From NCBI GenBank assembly GCA_036676355.1, contig JAKFDA010000004.1, positions 1 through 63,755 on the forward strand: DNA of 63,755 bases, given 5' to 3'. The position numbers and the translations under genes are program-made. Below, one piece after another: positions 43,577 to 51,944 of the stretch (within the stretch, counting starts at the first letter, position 1; each line of letters begins with the position of its first letter). The notes under the pieces are model-generated. The model ran no database searches and was not told where the DNA came from. It worked only from the letters and a program-made list of their open reading frames with translations. This stretch comes from ZC4RG42 sp036676355 (lineage in GTDB: Bacteria > Pseudomonadota > Gammaproteobacteria > Burkholderiales > SG8-39).

Positions 43577-44045
43577 GATTTTTATTCCGGAACAAAAACT
43601 CTCGCTCTACGACCATGACGACGCGGTGCTTCGCACCTATGCGGTGTCGACCGCTCGCAAAGGCGCAGGGGAGCGTAACGGCAGTTTCTGCACGCCGCGT
43701 GGCCGCCACATCGTTCGGGCAAGGATCGGCGCCGGCGCGCCGCTGAATACGGTATTCGTGCGGCGTCGCCCGACCGGCGAAATTTATACGTCCGAGTTGG
43801 GCGCGCAGTTTCCGATGCGCGACTGGATACTGACGCGCATCCTCTGGCTGTCGGGGTGCGAGCCGGGCTTCAACCGGCTCGGCGAGGTCGATACGATGCG
43901 TCGCTATATTTACATTCACGGTAGCCCCGATTCCGTACCGATGGGGACGCCGGGTTCGATCGGCTGCGTGCGCATGCGCAACCGCGAACTGGTGGAACTG
44001 TTCGACCTCGTGCCGGTCGGCACGCCGGTAAACATCAAGGGCTGA
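43566..44045 (+). CDS. L,D-transpeptidase (YkuD family)
   Basis: The 159-residue protein has the YkuD catalytic motif: YIYIHGSPDSVPMG (His-Gly) and GSIGCVRMRNRELVELFDLV (Ser-x-Gly-Cys and Arg). The N-terminus, MRIEIFIPEQKLSLYDHDDA, has no signal peptide, so the typical periplasmic location is doubtful unless another start or an unusual export route is used. Upstream of the ATG is the tadA coding region, which makes an upstream signal sequence in this frame unlikely. It overlaps tadA by 11 bases. Confidence 0.88.
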   Translation: MRIEIFIPEQKLSLYDHDDAVLRTYAVSTARKGAGERNGSFCTPRGRHIVRARIGAGAPLNTVFVRRRPTGEIYTSELGAQFPMRDWILTRILWLSGCEPGFNRLGEVDTMRRYIYIHGSPDSVPMGTPGSIGCVRMRNRELVELFDLVPVGTPVNIKG

Positions 44046-44067
44046 CCCAGTCCACCGCAGCGGTGCG

Positions 44068-45078
44068 TCAGCCCTCCAGCAGGCGGCGAATGTTTTCAGC
44101 GTTCGGTCGCTCTACAACGCCCTTGTCGGTGATCAGTGCGGTCACCAGTTCCGCCGGCGTCACATCGAAGGCCGGATGCGCGACCTTCACGCCTTGCGGC
44201 GCCCACCGCACGTCGCCGTAACCGACGACTTCTTCCGCGCTGCGTTCCTCGATGGGAATGGCCGAGCCGTCGGCAAGCGACGGATCAAAGGTGGGAATCG
44301 GGGCCGCCACATAGAACGGAATGTTGTGACGCGCGGCCAGCACGGCCAGCCCGTATGTCCCGATCTTGTTGGCCACATCGCCGTTGGCCGCCACGCGGTC
44401 CGTCCCGACGATGACGAGATCGACCTGTCCGATGCGCATGAAATGGCCGGCCATGTTGTCGGTGATCAGCGTGACCGGAATGTTTTCCTGCACCAGTTCC
44501 CACGCAGTCAAGCGCGCGCCCTGCAGATAGGGTCGGGTTTCATTGACGAGTACTGAGAGTTTCTTTCCGGCATCGCGCGCAGAGCGGATGATGCCAAGCG
44601 CGGTACCGTGTCCCGCGGTTGCCAGCGCGCCGGCGTTGCAATAAGTCATGACGCGCGCGCCGTCCGGCACATACGCGTTACCGAAACGGCCGATCGCGTA
44701 ATTGATTTCCAGATCTTCGGCGTGGATGGCTTGCGCTTCCGCAATTAGCATCGCGGTCAGTTCGGGCGGGCGCGCGTCGATCAGCCGCTGCATGCGGTCG
44801 AGCGCCCAGTACAGGTTTACGGCGGTCGGCCGGCTGGCACGCAGCGCAGCGAACGCGGCAGTGAAATCGCGCGTGCCCTTGAGCGCTTCGAGCGCGACGC
44901 CGTATGCAGCCGCGCAGCCGATCGCCGGCGCGCCGCGCACCACCATGTCGCGGATGGCGTTTGCGACTTCCGCTGCGTCGCGACAGCGCACGTATTCGAT
45001 TCGATTCGGCAGCCGGCGTTGATCGATGAACTCCACATACTCGCCGCCCCAGCGCAGCGTCTCCACAGACTTGACCAT
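44068..45078 (-). CDS. mtnA: S-methyl-5-thioribose-1-phosphate isomerase
   Basis: The 336-residue enzyme isomerises the aldose phosphate from methylthioadenosine (or 5'-deoxyadenosine) salvage to the ketose. Motifs: MVVRGAPAIGCAAAYGVALE, VMTYCNAGALATAGHGTALG with the catalytic Cys, and IVGTDRVAANGDVANKIGTY with the catalytic Asp. Length is typical. Its ATG is one base after the stop of the aldolase/SDR fusion gene; the two must be co-transcribed. No mtnB, mtnC or mtnD is in this window. Confidence 0.96.
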   Translation of the reverse strand: MVKSVETLRWGGEYVEFIDQRRLPNRIEYVRCRDAAEVANAIRDMVVRGAPAIGCAAAYGVALEALKGTRDFTAAFAALRASRPTAVNLYWALDRMQRLIDARPPELTAMLIAEAQAIHAEDLEINYAIGRFGNAYVPDGARVMTYCNAGALATAGHGTALGIIRSARDAGKKLSVLVNETRPYLQGARLTAWELVQENIPVTLITDNMAGHFMRIGQVDLVIVGTDRVAANGDVANKIGTYGLAVLAARHNIPFYVAAPIPTFDPSLADGSAIPIEERSAEEVVGYGDVRWAPQGVKVAHPAFDVTPAELVTALITDKGVVERPNAENIRRLLEG

Positions 45079-45079
45079 C

Positions 45080-47050
45080 CTAGATCACTCTTTCGTTGCC
45101 GCCGTCGACCGGGATTTGTGCCCCGGTGGTCTTGGCGAATAGCGGACCGCACAACTCGGCGGCGAGTTCGGCGACATCGCGACTCGTCACTTCAGTGCGC
45201 AGTACATTGTTGGCCTTGTACTGCTCGACCGACAGACCATAGCGGCGCGCGCGTTCGGCAAGCATGTCGTCCGTCCAGATGCCGGTGTCGAATACCGCAT
45301 TGGGATGGAGCGTGTTGATACGAATTCCGTCGCCACCCCATTCGAGTGCCGCGACGCGCGCAAGTTGCGTCAGTGCCGCCTTGGAAGCGGAGTAGGCCGC
45401 CGCCCCCGGTCCCGGTGCCGGCACGTTCTTCGAGCCGATCACGACGATGCGTCCGCTGCGGGGCGCCAGCTTCAGATAAGGGTGGCAGGCGCGCATGAGC
45501 GCAAAGCCGGCGTCCAGATTGAGGTTGAACACTTCGCGCCACTGCGCCGTCGGTAACTCATGCACCGCGCGATTGGCGGCAAACATGCCGGCGTTCAGAA
45601 CCAGCATGTCGATCCCGCCGAAGCGGCGAATGATCTCGTCGAGCGCCGCTTCGGTCGCCTTTTCATCCGTCACGTCGCAACGCAGGCCAAGAAAATCGGT
45701 ACGTTGATGCATCGCTTCGATGGCCGGGTTGATGTCCAGCGCAGCCACCGCAGCGCCGCGCGCAAGAAAACTTTCGGTCGCTGCCTTGCCGATGCCCGAT
45801 GCGGCGCCGGTGATCAGCACGATTTCACCAGCAAAAACGGGCGCCTTGCCGCTTTTCTTCAGCTTGTTCTGTTCGAGGTCCCAGTACTCCATGTCGAAGA
45901 TATCGCGCGCCGGCAACGCTTCGTAGCGCTCCAGCGTCTCGGCACGCAGGATGACGTCGATGGTGTGTTCGTACAGTTCTTCGACGATGCGCGCATCCTT
46001 GGCGCTGCGGCCGAAACTGGCAAGGCCGAATGCTGAGTCGAGCGCAACGCGCGGCGCCGGATCGAGCATGGTCTTGGGCGCTTTCGCATGCGGCGCATGC
46101 GCATCGAAGTACGCGCGATAGGCCTGCGCGTACGCCACCACATCGCGCCCGAGCATGGGCAAACGTTTAGTGCGGATCACATGGTCAGGCGTCGCGGGAC
46201 CTTGTTGCGAAAGCCGTCCGATTTGCGGATGCCGGGCAAACGCTCGTGTCTGTTCGGTGCAGCGCACGCGCAGAATCATGGGCGCACCGGCAGCAGCGGA
46301 AACATCGCGGCGCAACTGGGCGAGTTCTAGCGAGGCGTCGCAGATTTCCGGCTTCTGCGGCGCAGTGACGGACCAGGCTTTGCGGCGCACAAGAAATTCT
46401 TCCGCCGCGCTGATCAGCTCGATCATTCGTTCGTAGGCTTCGCGCGCGGTGCCGCCGAAACTGAAGACGCCATGTTTCAGCAGGATCATGCCGCGCGTGC
46501 CCGTATGCGCCTGGCGCTGGAATTCGTGCGCCACCAGACGCGCAAGATCGAAGCCCGGCATGACATATGGAATGACGATCACCTCATCACCGTAAATTTC
46601 GCGCACGTATTGCTCGCCGCCGGGGGTGTTGGTGATCGCGAGCAGGGCATCGGCGTGCGTGTGATCGACGTACTTATATGGAATGCAGGCGTGCAGGATG
46701 GTTTCGACCGATGGCGTCGGTGCGCCCGCGCGCGTCATATTTGTGATCAGTTCGTTCACCATGTCCGGATCGCTCAATTGATCCAGTTGCGCGAGTCGTT
46801 GCATCGGTGCGAGTCGCACGGGCGCAAAGCCCGCGGCCTCGATGGTTTCCAGGTCCCAGCCGCTGCCTTTGACGTACAGGATGTCCTCGTCTTCGCCGTG
46901 CCGGTTGCGCTCGACGAGCTTGACCGAGGTATTGCCGCCGCCATGCAGCACCAGCGTCCTGTCGCGGCCGAGCAGGCGGGAGGTGTAGACGCGCAGCCCC
47001 AGATCTCCTGGATATCGCGCAGCGTCCTCGTCGCGCCACAAATTTTGCAT
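45080..47050 (-). CDS. Class II aldolase/short-chain dehydrogenase fusion
   Basis: The 656-residue bifunctional protein has an N-terminal class II aldolase part (about 1-400): VLHGGGNTSVKLVERNRHGE, KGSGWDLETIEAAGFAPVRL, the metal His pair in YVDHTHADALLAITN, and LLKHGVFSFGGTAREAYERM. The C-terminal SDR part (about 420-656) has VLITGAASGIGKAATESFLA, LNAGMFAANRAV and the YSASKAALTQLA active site. It resembles RhaEW-type aldolase-dehydrogenase fusions. Coupling to mtnA suggests that the aldolase splits methylthioribulose- or deoxyribulose-1-phosphate to DHAP and an aldehyde, which the SDR part converts (DHAP-shunt-like). That substrate is inferred. Confidence 0.92.
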   Translation of the reverse strand: MQNLWRDEDAARYPGDLGLRVYTSRLLGRDRTLVLHGGGNTSVKLVERNRHGEDEDILYVKGSGWDLETIEAAGFAPVRLAPMQRLAQLDQLSDPDMVNELITNMTRAGAPTPSVETILHACIPYKYVDHTHADALLAITNTPGGEQYVREIYGDEVIVIPYVMPGFDLARLVAHEFQRQAHTGTRGMILLKHGVFSFGGTAREAYERMIELISAAEEFLVRRKAWSVTAPQKPEICDASLELAQLRRDVSAAAGAPMILRVRCTEQTRAFARHPQIGRLSQQGPATPDHVIRTKRLPMLGRDVVAYAQAYRAYFDAHAPHAKAPKTMLDPAPRVALDSAFGLASFGRSAKDARIVEELYEHTIDVILRAETLERYEALPARDIFDMEYWDLEQNKLKKSGKAPVFAGEIVLITGAASGIGKAATESFLARGAAVAALDINPAIEAMHQRTDFLGLRCDVTDEKATEAALDEIIRRFGGIDMLVLNAGMFAANRAVHELPTAQWREVFNLNLDAGFALMRACHPYLKLAPRSGRIVVIGSKNVPAPGPGAAAYSASKAALTQLARVAALEWGGDGIRINTLHPNAVFDTGIWTDDMLAERARRYGLSVEQYKANNVLRTEVTSRDVAELAAELCGPLFAKTTGAQIPVDGGNERVI

Positions 47051-47244
47051 TGGGAATGCCTGAATAAGTACTGAGTAGTATCGCGCGTGCGCGCAGCTGT
47101 ACGCGCGAGGATAAAGTCATCAATGTCTTCGGACGCAGCCCTTCATGACACCCTTGGCCGAAAAACCTCAATCAAAGCTTCCTTAATGCACTCGTTCGAA
47201 TCGGATGCGTATTATACGAGGCCGAATCATCCACTCCCGGCCTC

Positions 47245-47673
47245 ATGCCCTATCGAATCGAACTGCGCGCATGGCCCGAAGCACAGGTCGCCGCGCTTGA
47301 TATAAGAATCGAGGTGTTCGTGCGCGAGCAGGGCGTTCCCATGGCGCTGGAGCACGATGAATGGGATGAACGCGCGGACCACGCGCTCGCGTTCGACGGA
47401 ACCATTGCCGTGGCGACCGGGCGCCTTCTGCCGGACGGCCGCATCGGGCGCATGGCGGTGCGCCGCGCCTGGCGTGGGCAGGGCGTCGGCGGTGCCGTGC
47501 TGGAACGTCTGGTTGCACGCGCCGCCGAGCGTGAATTGCGCCGCGTCGTGCTGCACGCTCAGCTTCATGCGGCGGATTTCTACCGTCGCTACGGTTTTGT
47601 CGAAACCGGCGTGCCGTTTATGGAAGCCGGCATTACGCACATCGCCATGACCAGGGAATGCCTGAATCGGTGA
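47245..47673 (+). CDS. GNAT family N-acetyltransferase
   Basis: The 142-residue protein matches the ElaA/YjcF-like GNAT group: IRIEVFVREQGVPMALEHDE at the start, GRIGRMAVRRAWRGQGVGGA as the acetyl-CoA pyrophosphate loop, and HAQLHAADFYRRYGFVETGV near the end. The acceptor is unknown. It is divergent from the aldolase gene with about 190 bp between, where TATTAT at about 47212 could be its -10 element. Confidence 0.9.
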   Translation: MPYRIELRAWPEAQVAALDIRIEVFVREQGVPMALEHDEWDERADHALAFDGTIAVATGRLLPDGRIGRMAVRRAWRGQGVGGAVLERLVARAAERELRRVVLHAQLHAADFYRRYGFVETGVPFMEAGITHIAMTRECLNR

Positions 47674-47715
47674 AAAGTGCGGGAGCGAATATCGCTATTG
47701 AACTGCGCAGAAGGC

Positions 47716-49353
47716 TCAAACGGCCAACGTCACTGCTTGTTTATCGGGCATCGGTAGCGTGACGATGAATTCGCTGCCGAGGTTCTTGCCGGCGCTCCTC
47801 CCGACGACGGTGCCGCCATGCGCCTCGACCAGTTCGCGAACGACGGCGAGTCCGATGCCAAGTCCGCCGTTGTAGAGCGCCAGGGCATCCGGATCCTGAG
47901 TGAACAAGTCGAAAATATTCGGCAAAGCTTCTGCTGAAATCCCAATTCCGTCATCGGAAACAGTGATTGCCATCGCATGATCGAGAAGCTTCACCGAGAG
48001 CGCAATTTCGCCGCCATGCGGGGTATATTTTGATGCGTTGCTCAACAGATTGCTGAAAATCTGGCTCAGGCGTACCGGATCGCCATACACGTCGAGCGGG
48101 CCGGACGGCAACTGCATCGTGAAACGCTGGAGCCTCAGTTCCATCGCAGGCCGGCACGTCTCTACAGCCTGGTCGAAAATATCGGCCATCTCGACGGGGC
48201 GGCATTCCAGCCGGAACTTACCCGCGCTCAAGCGCGATCCATCGAGCAAATCGTCGATGAGCTTTGCCATATGAGTCACTTGGCGTCTGATGATTACCTG
48301 CAGCTTGGCGAGCGTCGGGCCATCTGCGCGGTCGTGGTTGAGTAGTTCGGCGGCCATGCGGATAGGAGTCAGCGGATTGCGCAACTCATGGGCAACCATC
48401 GCCTGAAACGTAATCTGCCGATGGTGTGCCGCTTCAGCTTGTGCTTCCAGTTCCTGCGCGGTCAGCGCGGCAATCACCAACTGCTCGTTAGCCTCGCGCA
48501 AATCCCGAACGCGGGACTCGTGCTCGGCCAGTGCCGATTCATGGGAAATCATAAGTTGATGCGTTACGTCGGACGTGGGCAGCCCCAAGCTGGCGTCGCT
48601 CATGCGCTCGCCGTTATAAAACTCGAAGCTGCCCAGCCCATGGTTTTTGGAACGGTACATGGCTGCGTCGGCCCGACGGATGAGGGTCGGCGCGTCCTCG
48701 CCGTCCTGGGGATAGATAGCGATGCCGATGCTGGCGGATAGGCAAAGCACATGGTCGCCCACATGACTTGGTTCGGCGAGGGCGGAAAGCATCTTCGCGG
48801 CGATCAAGGCAGCATCGGACGCCTGCGAAATTTCGGCCAGCAGCACCAGGAATTCGTCTCCGCTGTGGCGGCTCACGGTGTCCGAGTCGCGTACGATCGA
48901 CTCCAGACGGCGTGCGACCAACTGCAATACCTCATCGCCGACCGCATGGCCCAGCGAATCGTTGATCTGCTTGAAATGGTCGATGTCGAGAAAGAGCACC
49001 GCGATGTGCGCTCGTCGCCGTCGTGCCGCCGTGATCGCGATTTCCAGCCGATCGAGCATCAGTGCGCGGTTAGGTGTGTCTGTCAATGCGTCGCGCTGGC
49101 TCGCGCGAGTCAACTCGACCAGGTTGCTCGCTGCGGTTTCGGCGATTGTGTCCGCATGGAGGGCCGCGAGCACCAATTGCTCGTTGGCCTCCCGAAGCTC
49201 GGCGGTTCGTGTCTCGTCGAAGTCTCGCTGCACCTCGGCCAAATTCTCGCGCAACTTCACCAACTCCGCGCGCAGCCCGTCCGCTTGCTCGTTGAGCAAC
49301 GCAAGCGCCCGAGTCGCCGCAACCACCTTGCCGTCGACGGCGTGGTTGCTCAT
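47716..49353 (-). CDS. GGDEF-histidine kinase fusion
   Basis: A 545-residue cytoplasmic protein. Residues 20-80 form a coiled coil. A GGDEF domain spans about 85-245, with SRHSGDEFLVLL as the active loop (SGDEF variant) and FLDIDHFKQINDSLGH. A second coiled coil repeats LREANEQLV, first seen at 53-61, at 285-293. Then follow HisKA with the phospho-acceptor His at about 322 (VAHELRNPLTPI) and a HATPase with NLLSNASKY, SDDGIGIS and GGLGIGLAVV. No TM segment or sensor domain is present. It lies 24 bases after the KaiC-like gene, so KaiC is the probable partner or input. Confidence 0.93.
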   Translation of the reverse strand: MSNHAVDGKVVAATRALALLNEQADGLRAELVKLRENLAEVQRDFDETRTAELREANEQLVLAALHADTIAETAASNLVELTRASQRDALTDTPNRALMLDRLEIAITAARRRRAHIAVLFLDIDHFKQINDSLGHAVGDEVLQLVARRLESIVRDSDTVSRHSGDEFLVLLAEISQASDAALIAAKMLSALAEPSHVGDHVLCLSASIGIAIYPQDGEDAPTLIRRADAAMYRSKNHGLGSFEFYNGERMSDASLGLPTSDVTHQLMISHESALAEHESRVRDLREANEQLVIAALTAQELEAQAEAAHHRQITFQAMVAHELRNPLTPIRMAAELLNHDRADGPTLAKLQVIIRRQVTHMAKLIDDLLDGSRLSAGKFRLECRPVEMADIFDQAVETCRPAMELRLQRFTMQLPSGPLDVYGDPVRLSQIFSNLLSNASKYTPHGGEIALSVKLLDHAMAITVSDDGIGISAEALPNIFDLFTQDPDALALYNGGLGIGLAVVRELVEAHGGTVVGRSAGKNLGSEFIVTLPMPDKQAVTLAV

Positions 49354-49377
49354 GGCAACGGCCGGGCAGCGCGCGAC

Positions 49378-50856
49378 TCAGCCACCGTCTTCATCGTGGA
49401 CCGGGCCTTGACGTAAGGTTGGTCTTCCGCCCAGCAGCCCTTCGTAGTTGGTGAGCGTCGAACCAATCTTGATGCCATCGTCGTCGACTTCGAACAGACG
49501 CAGATCATTCGAATGCGCGCTCGCACGCACCTTCACCACCGCCATTACCCGCTGCAATCGGCTGTCGACCTCGATGTACCGCTGCACGATGATCGCGTCG
49601 GTCAGAAACGCCGTGCCATAGGGGCTGAAGCGCAGATCGTCGTAGCGGTCTTCCAGCTCGGACGTCATCAGCACCGTAGCGCCGGTGGTGGCCAGCGCCG
49701 ATACCATGCGCGCCAGGGATTCGCGAAAATCGTCGCGAAAAGTGGGTGCCAATGCGAGCTCGAAGCCGGACAGCGAATCGATGACGACGCGACTCGCCTT
49801 CAGCCGCCGAATCTCCGTGATGAGAAGCGTCGCAATCTCGTCGACCGACACATTCAATGCCCGCGTGTCGACCACACCGACACGGCCGCTGTCGATGAGG
49901 TCAACCATAGCCTGACCGCGTGATTTGTTGGGGCGCTGCTCGAAGGCCGCAATGATGCCGGTCTCGCCCAGGCGCGCGCCTTCGGCCAGGAAGGCCGAAG
50001 CCAGGATGCTCTTGCCCGATCCGGACGGACCGGCGACAAGCAAGGAATAGCCGCGTGGCACCCCTCCGCCCATCATCTCGTCCAGACCCGCGACGCCCGT
50101 CCCGAGCCGAGCATCTGTGGGCGATTGCGAGCCGGCTTCACCCGCGGGAGCAAATTGCGGTGGCGCAAACACGGTGATTCCAGCGGCGCTGATGCGAAAT
50201 GTGTGCAGCCCCGGCAACGTGGGTTGCCCGCGCATTTTCATGATGTCCAGTTTCCGCACAACGGAATTGCGCTCCACGCTCTGGCGCAACCAGATCAATC
50301 CATCGGCGACCGTGAAAATCGGGCTCGGATCATTTTCAGTGAAGTATTCCCCGATCAGGAAAGTCGTGGCCTGCCAACTCGTCATCAGCATGCCGAGTCG
50401 TTGAACGAACTGTTGCAGGCTGATGAACGAGTTGCCTCCAGCCTGGCTGGCGAGCACCACAGAACGGAAAGAGTCTACGAACACCAGCGACGGCCCATAC
50501 GCCTCGACTTCAGCGACGATCCGGTTCAGCACTTTTTCGAGATCGCTGGAAGCGATGTCGTCAGCGAGGTTGATGAAGCGGATCGAGTGGTTGACCTTCT
50601 CGCTATCGAAAAAATCGAACTGCTGCTGATACCGCAACATTTTCAGCGGCGGCTCGCCGAGTACCGTGAAGTAGAGGGCAGGGCGCTCGGGCGTGGCCAG
50701 GGCGAACATGATCTGGTGCGCCAGGGTTGTTTTGCCGCAACCGGGCGTCCCGGCAATGATATTGAACGAGAATTCCGGCAAGCCGCCGCCGAGCACTTCG
50801 TCCAGCCCCTGCACGCCGGTTTTCAGACGGTTGATCGTTGCTTTGCCCATGGTCAT
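49378..50856 (-). CDS. KaiC-like two-domain RecA ATPase (second copy)
   Basis: The 492-residue protein has two KaiC/RecA domains. Domain 1: LKTGVQGLDEVLGGGLPEFS, Walker A GTPGCGKTTLA, YFTVLGEPPLKMLRYQ and Walker B-type LVFVDSFRSV. Domain 2: LGTGVAGLDEMMGGGVPRGY, GPSGSGKSILASA, AAFEQRPNKSRGQ and RVVIDSLSGFELAL. It differs clearly from the KaiC-like protein at 9825. The start at 50856 overlaps the stop of the small upstream gene (ATGA). It is the middle gene of a three-gene signalling unit. Confidence 0.92.
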   Translation of the reverse strand: MTMGKATINRLKTGVQGLDEVLGGGLPEFSFNIIAGTPGCGKTTLAHQIMFALATPERPALYFTVLGEPPLKMLRYQQQFDFFDSEKVNHSIRFINLADDIASSDLEKVLNRIVAEVEAYGPSLVFVDSFRSVVLASQAGGNSFISLQQFVQRLGMLMTSWQATTFLIGEYFTENDPSPIFTVADGLIWLRQSVERNSVVRKLDIMKMRGQPTLPGLHTFRISAAGITVFAPPQFAPAGEAGSQSPTDARLGTGVAGLDEMMGGGVPRGYSLLVAGPSGSGKSILASAFLAEGARLGETGIIAAFEQRPNKSRGQAMVDLIDSGRVGVVDTRALNVSVDEIATLLITEIRRLKASRVVIDSLSGFELALAPTFRDDFRESLARMVSALATTGATVLMTSELEDRYDDLRFSPYGTAFLTDAIIVQRYIEVDSRLQRVMAVVKVRASAHSNDLRLFEVDDDGIKIGSTLTNYEGLLGGRPTLRQGPVHDEDGG

Positions 50857-51278
50857 AGCAAGGTGTCCTGCGCGGCATCGCCGCTTGTGGAGGTTTCCCA
50901 AACGGGTCGGAGCAGCCGCTCGGCGAGTGATTCGCCGATCAAGATGGTCAGGAGATCGCAGAACGTCTGCAGTAACGTGTCGCTCGCGATTGCGGCGTTG
51001 GAACTCGTCTGCTGCGCTAGCGCTTCCTGCAAGGCAGCGAATTCGTCGGCTTGAGGTGCGGCATCGTACACAGCCGCCAACCAGGGATGATCGCGGCGCG
51101 TCAGGTGGAGGCTCCGTTTATAGAGTGCGGCGACGCCACGCTGACCGATGATAGGAGACAACGCAGCATCAACGCCGCGCCATGTCGAAACGGCTGTGTT
51201 GGCGATCTGCCCGGCATTCGCACCTTCTGCTGCGAGTCGCGCAAGAGTCGCCTGCATACGTCGCCCCTCACTTGACAT
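50853..51278 (-). CDS. Small protein of the KaiC/GGDEF-kinase unit
   Basis: The 141-residue soluble helical protein contains ALSPIIGQRGVAALYKRSLH near the middle and CDLLTILIGESLAERLLRPV near the end. As I recall, similar short proteins or domains occur beside two-component and KaiC-type genes in betaproteobacteria; I cannot assign a named family. No catalytic motif is seen, so it may be an adaptor or sensor. It overlaps the KaiC-like gene by ATGA. The start at 51278 is preferred, though the frame extends to 51383. Confidence 0.7.
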   Translation of the reverse strand: MSSEGRRMQATLARLAAEGANAGQIANTAVSTWRGVDAALSPIIGQRGVAALYKRSLHLTRRDHPWLAAVYDAAPQADEFAALQEALAQQTSSNAAIASDTLLQTFCDLLTILIGESLAERLLRPVWETSTSGDAAQDTLL

Positions 51279-51405
51279 CGTTAGTCCGGTGGCTTCCGCG
51301 AGCGCGGAATGAATGCCCCATAGTACGCTAGTACGTCTTTCCGGGCGGCTCTGTCCGCAACTGCATGATCGATCGGAGATCATCCCGCCTTCACAAAGGC
51401 GTCCG

Positions 51406-51433
51406 TTGACAAGGCATGCGCCTTTTCTATAAG
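51406..51433 (+). promoter_or_regulatory. Promoter of the globin-nnrS-nsrR unit
   Basis: A consensus TTGACA -35 (51406-51411), a 16-bp spacer and a TATAAG -10 (51428-51433) lie about 75 bases upstream of the globin start. Confidence 0.7.
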
Positions 51434-51454
51434 GTATGTGTCAGATGTATCTTT
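51431..51454. promoter_or_regulatory. Candidate NsrR operator
   Basis: An imperfect palindrome, AAGGTATGT-gtcag-ATGTATCTT, begins inside the -10 hexamer. Its right arm read on the minus strand, AAGATACAT, differs by one base from the NsrR half-site AAGATGCAT. Binding here would block transcription, and NsrR is encoded at the end of the same gene run. Confidence 0.45.
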
Positions 51455-51506
51455 AACGCTGCGCACTTATCCAAGCGCATTCCGCATCCCGCTAGAGCAG
51501 ACCCGA

Positions 51507-51944
51507 ATGCCGACACCGGATTTATGTACTGAAGCTGAGGTTTCCCACCTGGTTCATTCCTTCTACGCAAGAGTGCGTGACGACGCGATGCTCGGGCCGG
51601 TATTCGAGCGTCATGTGGCGGACTGGAATCATCATTTGCCGAAGATGGTCGATTTCTGGTCGTCGGCATTGCGCGGCTCGAAACGCTACCGCGGCACGCC
51701 GATGCCGGTACATTGCGCGCTGCCGGGACTGAGCGAAGCGCTGTTCGCGCGCTGGCTCGAGCTTTTTTTCGAAACGGCCAACGCATTACCGAATCGCCCG
51801 ATGGGGGAGCGCGCCATCGAGCTTTCGCGACGCATCGCGCAGAGCCTCTGGTACGGCTACCAGTTGCAACGCGCGCCCGACCGGATGCCGGACAACTTGC
51901 CGATCGGCGCATCGGCATCGCTGTCGAGCGCCGCAACCGAATGA
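51507..51944 (+). CDS. Truncated hemoglobin, group III
   Basis: The 145-residue globin starts TPDLCTEAEVSHLVHSFYAR and has FERHVADWNHHLPKMVDFWS and the heme-proximal YRGTPMPVHCALPGLSEALF with the proximal His, which is the group III (trHbP) pattern. The start at 51507 fits the family; the frame extends 23 codons upstream. It is overlapped by nnrS (ATGA). With nnrS and nsrR it forms a nitric-oxide response operon, so a role in NO or nitrosative stress is likely. Confidence 0.92.
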   Translation: MPTPDLCTEAEVSHLVHSFYARVRDDAMLGPVFERHVADWNHHLPKMVDFWSSALRGSKRYRGTPMPVHCALPGLSEALFARWLELFFETANALPNRPMGERAIELSRRIAQSLWYGYQLQRAPDRMPDNLPIGASASLSSAATE

